Assembly (NCBI GenBank): GCA_000507305.1
Contig: DF239318.1
Span: 124,001 to 188,000, forward strand
DNA: 64,000 bases
Source: Breviolum minutum Mf 1.05b.01
Lineage: Eukaryota; Sar; Dinophyceae; Suessiales; Symbiodiniaceae
Reading direction: 5' to 3'
Shown: piece after piece, positions 58,515-64,000 of the stretch
How the letters are laid out: each line of letters starts with the position of its first letter
Numbering within the stretch: the stretch's first letter is position 1
The notes under the pieces: generated by a model
The model's input: the letters and a program-made list of their open reading frames with translations, nothing else
What the model was told of the DNA's origin: nothing
Databases searched by the model: none
Position numbers and translations under genes: made by a program

Positions 58515-58600
58515 GATCAACAAGAACAACAACAACAACAACAGCAACAACAACAGCAGCAGCAGCAGCAACAAAAACAACAACAACTTCAACGTCAACG
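58229..58600. repeat. (CAA)n compound trinucleotide tract
   Basis: About 370 bp of CAA/CAG with GAT, GAA, AAA and CGA variants. All three forward frames are largely open: the Gln frame from 58287 to a TAA at 58641-58643, after an in-frame TAG at 58284. Complementary in type to 56649-56853. Confidence 0.95.
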
Positions 58601-58879
58601 ACAACGACAGTCATTCGTAGCGAAACGAACGCTAAACCGCTAAACATTCATAAATCGTAGTTCATTGTTGGCCACATACCCCCGATCTTTCAATAGCTGC
58701 TTTCAATGCGGGCAAATGTTGGAGCCCTTGGTAAAAGAGGTTTATTTTATCCACCCTGATCATTCCCCATAGGATCCATGATATGTGCAGCTCCTGTAAC
58801 TTCATAGTAGTTTGACAATTTGACGGCACAAACCCACCTATTGCATCAAAGCTGTTGGAAATTAGTCCCCGGAGGACCC

Positions 58880-58968
58880 ATCAGACTGGCATATTTTTCC
58901 TTACAATTCGTTGATTATTGAATGGAACATGTATGCAAATATGCCATCCTCATGGATCCTTTGGGATA
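58880..58968. mobile_element. family K element
   Basis: ACTGGCATATTTTTCCTTAC ... TGTATGCAAATATGCCATCC. Confidence 0.6.
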
Positions 58969-59171
58969 AAAATTGTCTGAACAACAGCAAGTGAACCCGC
59001 GAAATACCATCATCCAAGAGAACCTGACAGGATCTATCCGGATCCGCTAAATAAGATTGGATAAGAATCGAACCAAATGGGATCCCATCCAATTAGCTTT
59101 AGTAGTCGATTCCTGTACAAATATATCCATAGTTATCCTGCCTTTTTGCCATTTCTGTGGGGCATGTCCCC

Positions 59172-59250
59172 AGAACTTTTTATAAATTCTGTGGAACTAT
59201 TCATAGATTGTTTGGAACTATTCATAAAAAGTTTGGAACGATTTATAAAG
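59172..59250. repeat. tandem TTTGGAACTATTCATAAA units
   Basis: Four imperfect 21-bp-class units. Confidence 0.7.
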
Positions 59251-59608
59251 TAGATGCAATTATATGGGATAGTTGTTGTGTTTTTGCTACGGCATACGTC
59301 ACATTTATTATGTTTGATTGATTTGGTGTATGGTTCAATATCAGCCAATATCATTCCAAAACATTGTTTCCCCATTATTTGATACATTGGGGGCATGGCT
59401 GCCTCTATTCGCTGTGAACTGAACGGATTTATTTCAACACCTTGGGATGATCCAAAGATGTATTCGAACCAAGGTTTTACTTTCAATGTGTATTGCCAAT
59501 GCGAGCCACTACTATATAGAATCAGTGGTATCGGTGTGCATTATGTAATAGATTCCTGTACGAATCAAATATATCCCATCTATAGTAGTTGGAACTACCA
59601 GTCTTCCC

Positions 59609-59730
59609 TACAAGGTGGGCCCCCCTACCAGTTATAAGTAAGGTTATAACTCCATTTATAGGGGTGAAATAACCCCAGTTAGCCATTTTTTTTTGGCCAT
59701 TTATAGGGGCTGTCACTCCATTTAAAAAAT
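59609..59730. mobile_element. family D element, right end eroded
   Basis: TACAAGGTGGGCCCCCCTAC ... TGTCACTCCATTTAAAAAAT. Confidence 0.8.
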
Positions 59731-59773
59731 TATAACGATTTTTCTGGACCTTCAAACTTCTGGGGCTTCTTAG

Positions 59774-59880
59774 CTTCCAAGCTGTCTGAGGTTACCTGGC
59801 ATGAATCAAATGTGGCCTCCTCCTTTGTAAATCTTCACTCTTTCAGAGACGAGGCGAGAATTATTTTTTTTTGTGTGATT
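59774..59880 (+). CDS. candidate exon
   Basis: SKLSEVTWHESNVASSFVNL then HSFRDEARI, after cttcttag; 3' end unclear. A short rival frame reads LPSCLRLPGMNQMWPPPL. Confidence 0.45.
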
Positions 59881-60058
59881 CGTTTTTTTTGAACCAAAAG
59901 GTGAATGTGTTTTGTTTCTTTTTAGGGTAGTGATTGATTATATACAAATTATATACGATAACCCTTCTGGAAAAAAAAGAAAGGCACCATACCCCCAGAT
60001 GCTCAATTGTATGTTTTTTTTCCTATACATGCATTATCTACTGCCATCAACTACACAG

Positions 60059-60155
60059 ATATAGGCTAATAGACCGCGCATTGAATATGGGAATTCATAT
60101 CAGGCACCTTTCAGGAGAACTCTCCAGTAGCTTGCCAGTGATTGGAGCGATTTAG
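60059..60155 (+). CDS. terminal exon
   Basis: YRLIDRALNMGIHIRHLSGE then LSSSLPVIGAI and TAG, after actacacag. Confidence 0.6.
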
Positions 60156-60198
60156 AGTGGTATGATGAAACCTTCTTGCCATGGGGGAAGCCATTTCA

Positions 60199-60303
60199 GC
60201 AATCCAAAAACCCTGCTTGTTTAGGGTATTTAGGGGATTGTACTAACAGATATGTGGAGATATATAATAATAAGAGTCCCTAATAAACAACCAGTTTAAT
60301 GGA
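60199..60303. mobile_element. family L element
   Basis: CAGCAATCCAAAAACCCTGC, GTTTAGGGTATT ... CTAATAAACAACCAGTTTAA. Confidence 0.8.
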
Positions 60304-60339
60304 AAGTACGTGTTCTTTTGGGGGGGCTCATCTCAACTT

Positions 60340-60447
60340 AAATTAACCCAAGTGAAAGTAACCGCATTTACCAAACAATTCAAGAAGAACTCGGGTACAT
60401 ACCCTATGACAGTTCCTGACCATCCCTGGGTGAAACACAAACAAGCA
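60340..60447 (+). CDS. internal exon
   Basis: KLTQVKVTAFTKQFKKNSGT then YPMTVPDHPWVKHKQA, donor gtgaga; open in the same frame to 60504. Basic. Confidence 0.55.
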
Positions 60448-60688
60448 GTGAGAATACATGGAAGTAAACACCCATGGAGGCGACACTCCTTGAAACTAAC
60501 GTAGTTCCTGAAGCCGTAGGCCTTCCCAATCCTTACCACAAGGACATGCCGTTGGTTTGGTGGCTTCGAACAGTTTTTCTTTCCAACCGGATCCCTGGGA
60601 AGATGAATCATATTCTTCGAATTAAATGGGTGGGTCCAACCAACAATTATGAATCTTCCAACCATTGATTTTCAGAACCTTTTCTATT

Positions 60689-60787
60689 ACTTGGATATCC
60701 CAGGAACTTAGCAAATGCTTAGTAAGTGGGTTGTAACCCCAATATATCCCATGTTTAAGTAGGTTATAACCCATTTAATAAGCAGGG
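60689..60787. mobile_element. family C element, right end lost
   Basis: TACTTGGATATCCCAGGAAC, TAAGTGGGTTGTAACCCCAA, GTTTAAGTAGGTTATAACCC. Confidence 0.7.
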
Positions 60788-60808
60788 TAACCCCAATTCT
60801 GCTGGCAG

Positions 60809-60841
60809 CTGGACAGGTTGATAACCAGCTTTATTGAATGA
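60809..60841 (+). CDS. very short exon with stop
   Basis: LDRLITSFIE then TGA, after gctggcag. Overlaps the acceptor of the next candidate. Confidence 0.3.
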   Translation: MDRLITSFIE

Positions 60842-60844
60842 CAG

Positions 60845-60970
60845 CCGCGCAGCCTTGGCGACGCCGTGATGCTTGAAATAAGCACTAGCAATGACCAAAG
60901 CACTGAGATTGAATGCAGTAGATGCTACAGCGTCACAATGCTGGTTGCTTTGTGCCTTCGATGTGTTTGA
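60845..60970 (+). CDS. exon with stop, 41 codons
   Basis: PRSLGDAVMLEISTSNDQST, EIECSRCYSVTMLVALCLRC then V and TGA, after gaatgacag. Contains C-x2-C twice. Confidence 0.5.
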   Translation, partial: PRSLGDAVMLEISTSNDQSTEIECSRCYSVTMLVALCLRCV

Positions 60971-61018
60971 AAAAAGCAGCGCACAATTGTTTCATTGAAC
61001 ATGTTGTTTGTACAACAG

Positions 61019-61053
61019 CATTCGGAGATCTAGGTACGCCAGATGCTCGACAA
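61019..61053 (+). CDS. small internal exon
   Basis: FGDLGTPDARQ between acaacag and gtgtaa, ending in phase 0. Only 27 nt separate it from the next acceptor, so one of the two may be false. Confidence 0.4.
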
Positions 61054-61080
61054 GTGTAAGATTTGTTCTTTGTTTTACAG

Positions 61081-61103
61081 GTCAATCACGCATCACCATG
61101 CAT
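61081..61103 (+). CDS. 23-nt candidate exon
   Basis: VNHASPC plus AT between ttttacag and gtaaga, both near-consensus. Confidence 0.45.
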
Positions 61104-61194
61104 GTAAGACTCTCATTTTTGGGCTCCTTGGAAGATGTCCTTGGTTTTGGTCGCTAAATTAGGATGGCGCCCAAGGTTTTTTTTTTTGCGCAAG

Positions 61195-61255
61195 CTGCGA
61201 TCGAAACTCTGGTGACCTGCAAGGGGTTGCATTGACCGGAAGCTCATTGTTCTAG
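61195..61255 (+). CDS. candidate exon with stop
   Basis: CDRNSGDLQGVALTGSSLF then TAG, after gcgcaag. Confidence 0.4.
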
Positions 61256-61489
61256 GCCAATAGTTTTTTTTTGGGTACTTGAAGCACCTCCCAAAAGAAA
61301 ACTGCACAAGCAGAATTCAATGTACAAAGTGCACACAGAATTTATCATAATTTTAGTAATTAAGTAGAATCAGCCTGGACAAGAATACCAAATTAGATGC
61401 AATCAAGTGTATTGACATCATAGGTGGTTCATCACCGCGAAGTTGACAGCTAAATCATTCACGCGTTAGCCTTCGGTTGGTGACCGCAG

Positions 61490-61546
61490 TGTCGCCGAAT
61501 CCAAGTGACCATTGACCAAACCTTGACTTATAAATCAGATACTTAA
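61490..61546 (+). CDS. candidate exon with stop
   Basis: CRRIQVTIDQTLTYKSDT then TAA, after gaccgcag. Confidence 0.45.
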   Translation, partial: CRRIQVTIDQTLTYKSDT

Positions 61547-61809
61547 TGCATGAAAAAAATCAACCGAATTCCTATATAGTTTCAATTTCTTCAATCCTTT
61601 AAGTAACCCAACTTGCACCTTAGATATTAAAAACCTATTGTAAGTGTAGTTCCTTTGAGTGGAGGTGGTGCCACAGCGATTGCCACTACGCAATAATATT
61701 TGAAACATCATATGCATGACATGATGTCGTTTTTTTGGAGAAAGTACAAGTCCTTGGTTTCACTGCTTCACCATTTGGGTTGCTCTTTTTTTTTGGGCTA
61801 AAGGCTAAG

Positions 61810-61935
61810 GGTCGAATATGTGATCCCTTCGCAGATGTATCGGACAATCTCGGGTCCGGCTCCTGTCCTTTTATGGATGATTCTGCGGCGCCGCAGTTGC
61901 ACCAAAAAAACACAGATCCATGTGGTCGGGCCATG
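61810..61935 (+). CDS. internal exon, 42 codons
   Basis: GRICDPFADVSDNLGSGSCP, FMDDSAAPQLHQKNTDPCGR then AM, from ggctaag to gttttt. A second frame from ttcgcag (MYRTISGPAPVLLWMILRRR) ends at the GTCAATC of the next J element. Confidence 0.5.
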
Positions 61936-61942
61936 GTTTTTA

Positions 61943-62093
61943 TGGCTGGTCAATCTATCCCCCAAACGTGCCCCTTTTCCCCCCAGAAATAAGACCTTAT
62001 TAGGGGCTTATTAACCATTAGTCCTATAATAAGGCCTCATCAAACCCTTATTTTTGCGGGGGTACTTCGGGGGGGGTAGGTTGACTAGCCATG
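61943..62093. mobile_element. family J element
   Basis: ATGGCTGGTCAATCTATCCC ... GGGGTAGGTTGACTAGCCAT. Confidence 0.9.
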
Positions 62094-62316
62094 GAAATGG
62101 AAACTTACCCTAAATGAAATGAACGTGATGTTGGAGGGACCCATGTTCCGCTTTCATGATTTTGGGAGGAAGAGGTCATGAAGCACTGGATGAGACATGA
62201 TATCTCAATCAATCTAATGGTAATTTGAGGCCCCCCAATCATAAAAATGTATCAGGAAGAAGGGATTCATATAGGAACTTGAAAGATAAATGTGGTGGAA
62301 TTCAATCAGATAGTTT

Positions 62317-62517
62317 GTGAAACTTAGGGTTGTTGTAAATGATTTCAATCAATGGTTACTGTTTCTCCAACAATCATGGAAGTGGAAGGTGGCTTCACAA
62401 ATGAACGGCCACTACTTTTTAGGGGACACCATTCTTTCACTGAACCATGAATATGGGAGGAGTTGGGTGGTTGGGTGGTTAATGTTGATGCTTCATTTCC
62501 CTGTGGATTTGCTGTAG
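62317..62517 (+). CDS. candidate ORF, 66 codons
   Basis: VVNDFNQWLLFLQQSWKWKV, HYFLGDTILSLNHEYGRSWV. A shorter rival frame (MEVEGGFTNERPLLFRGHHS) is equally protein-like. Confidence 0.4.
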   Translation: MKLRVVVNDFNQWLLFLQQSWKWKVASQMNGHYFLGDTILSLNHEYGRSWVVGWLMLMLHFPVDLL

Positions 62518-62616
62518 TTGAAAGGGAGCTTCTCAGAAGAACAAACAAATCACCGACATGAACCACCAAGCATTGCTTGATCATCCCACCCAGACTAACA
62601 GTATCATACCTTGCAG

Positions 62617-62654
62617 GTGTAACCCCATCCCAGGATGCCAGTGGCAAGTGGAAG
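62617..62654 (+). CDS. small internal exon
   Basis: VTPSQDASGKWK between accttgcag and gtttat. Confidence 0.5.
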
Positions 62655-62682
62655 GTTTATAGGGATGCCCTGCTCAAAAGGA

Positions 62683-62772
62683 ATACCGTCCGCTAAACGA
62701 ACAGTTCGCACCTGAAAATGGATGGTTGGAATACTAGTTTCCTTTTGGGATAACCTATTTTCAGGTCCCAGG
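62683..62772. mobile_element. family F element
   Basis: CCGCTAAACGAACAGTTCGC, GAAAATGGATGGTTGGAATA, TATTTTCAGGTCCC. Confidence 0.65.
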
Positions 62773-63314
62773 GGGAATGCATTCCATTTTGTAACTGGTC
62801 CAAATCATATCAACATTTGATATATTGTGGATCCCTATTTTTCCAGAGATCCACTGAAACTTCTTGGTGTTTGGCCCCAGCCGAAGATGTGAAATGAGAC
62901 TTATTTTGGGATTTTGAGATCAAAACTTGATGCTAAAAATTACAAGGTATGGTGATTTTGACGGACTTCCCTGAATAATTGTGCATTTTTGGTTGGGTTG
63001 ATATCATGTCATGGGCCCTGATACACAGGCTTCAGACAGTGAAATCAGTGAACTAAAAAACTCATGAGGCAACCATCAAAGTGTATCAAAACAAGGAAAC
63101 ACATGTTTTTGTCCAAGCAAATTCTGTAAATTGGATCCGTTTTAGGCAACTTAAAAGGTGAAAAATCGTGGTTTTAAATTCGATGTTATCCCGAATGTAA
63201 CTCTGCAAGCAAGGTGGTGCGGGGGGTTTAGTGCCCAGAATTCCACCCCAGTGAAAGCCTAAAAAAGGGATTAAGTTATATTTGTATGTATACCTCTTTT
63301 CCACTTGAAACCTC

Positions 63315-63515
63315 ATGGGTCCCTCAAATCTACCTAAAACGCAGGTACTGCAACTTATAAGGCTATTTTGGGGGTGGGTGTTCCCTTACCTTGAGGCCAT
63401 ACATACTGCTTATATACTTGAGTATCTATCTCCAAATCTTAGATACCTGAAATGTTTGGTGAAATCATTTGATGAACCAACATCACTTTGGAGGGGGAAG
63501 TTTTCCAACCTTTGA
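63315..63515 (+). CDS. ORF, 66 codons
   Basis: LFWGWVFPYLEAIHTAYILE, YLSPNLRYLKCLVKSFDEPT; TGA just before a gacgcag acceptor. Confidence 0.45.
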   Translation: MGPSNLPKTQVLQLIRLFWGWVFPYLEAIHTAYILEYLSPNLRYLKCLVKSFDEPTSLWRGKFSNL

Positions 63516-63520
63516 CGCAG

Positions 63521-63627
63521 GAGATGCGCTGGCGTGTGACATATTCGGGCAACTGCGCCAAGGGGGTGGACGGGGACACCCAGGTCATAGTGAAGTGAAG
63601 CACCTACGGTGGGAAGGGAGGCGGTTA
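63521..63627 (+). CDS. exon before family E element
   Basis: Frame a: EMRWRVTYSGNCAKGVDGDT then QVIVK and TGA at 63596-63598. Frame b: DALACDIFGQLRQGGGRGHP, HSEVKHLRWEGRR, open to the GTTACTTGG of the element. Frame b uses the element as intron. Confidence 0.55.
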
Positions 63628-63728
63628 CTTGGAGGATCATCCCATTTGGTAAGTCCCTGGTTATAAGTTCCCTCCACTAGGTTTGTTCCCCTTCCAAATG
63701 GTCTTTTCAGGGCTTATAAGTGGGGGTT

Positions 63729-63779
<51 letters not shown>

Positions 63780-63799
63780 GGGATGACCCTCCAAGTATT
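63628..63799. mobile_element. family E element with internal AACT expansion
   Basis: TTACTTGGAGGATCATCCCA ... GGGATGACCCTCCAAGTA. Confidence 0.9.
63729..63779. repeat. (AACT)n microsatellite
   Basis: About 12 tandem ACTA/AACT units inside the E element. Confidence 0.95.
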
Positions 63800-63838
63800 C
63801 GGTTCAGGATTGATGATTGATCGGGTGAAATTTTGCAG

Positions 63839-63894
63839 AGATATTTTTATGCCAGTTTGATCCCAACCTTGCTGCCTGGAAACGCCCTTCATAA
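63839..63894 (+). CDS. candidate terminal exon
   Basis: IFLCQFDPNLAAWKRPS then TAA, after attttgcag. Confidence 0.45.
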
Positions 63895-64000
63895 CAAGGA
63901 GCTATCTCTAGCTTTCAAAGCACATCTTGGGCAACTATATCTAAATCTGTACATTTCTGGTTCGCCATATGATCTATATATTGATTACAGCTTCGTATGA

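Noticed and set aside
58036..58647. 203-codon minus ORF (Val-rich), plus Leu- and Thr-rich ORFs on both strands
   Set aside because: All are readings of the CAA/CAG tract. The ends overlap a family B element and a plus-strand exon with a phase-confirmed join.
1..64000. Inverted repeats read as bacterial terminators, CRISPR repeats or attachment sites
   Set aside because: They fall into dispersed families with TIRs, variable interiors and occasional target duplications. There are no regular spacers, no bacterial genes and no poly-U context.

Overview
Nuclear DNA of an intron-rich protist; a dinoflagellate is the best guess (about 0.6). Four things point that way. Short exons of slightly higher GC sit in T-rich introns. 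Nearly all recognisable exons lie on the + strand across 64 kb (unidirectional blocks). Palindromic elements behaving as introns (introner elements) are very dense. A Cys-rich exon pair resembles the C-x-P-C ... C-x2-C-H-L-C zinc fingers I associate with dinoflagellates. There is no rRNA, tRNA, CRISPR array, operon or prokaryotic feature. Two Ns (about 22596 and 44706) mark an imperfect assembly.

No complete gene could be assembled from start to stop by eye. The CDS entries are exons, called from an AG acceptor, a GT donor, an open frame and protein-like composition. Exons are GC-rich and often open in more than one frame, so frame choice is secure only where neighbouring exons join in phase. 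The best chains are: 7560-7856; 12700-13375 (three exons); 13797-14086; 38803-39622 (three in-phase exons at its 3' end); 48110-48762 (three exons); 55943-56379 (three exons, zinc-finger tail, probably with 53898-54009 upstream); 57948-58182 (two exons). One convincing minus-strand gene with a signal peptide lies at 45187-45702.

The rest is dominated by short (65-185 bp) terminal-inverted-repeat elements of at least fifteen families, named A-O, Q and R here. Many sit exactly between two exons. Their termini supply the splice sites: left ends read GTGGTGG, GTACTG, GTACTTGG or GTATG, and right ends read CCAACTAG, CAACAG or CCAAG. In several cases the flanking exons join in phase, and some copies are bounded by 7-9 bp direct repeats. 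The window is therefore best read as genes broken up by several waves of MITE-like introners, with nested and degenerate copies between exons.

No metabolic pathway or complex can be reconstructed. The only family-level assignment I would defend is the zinc-finger gene near 53.9-57.5 kb, which also carries complementary TTG and CAA trinucleotide tracts.
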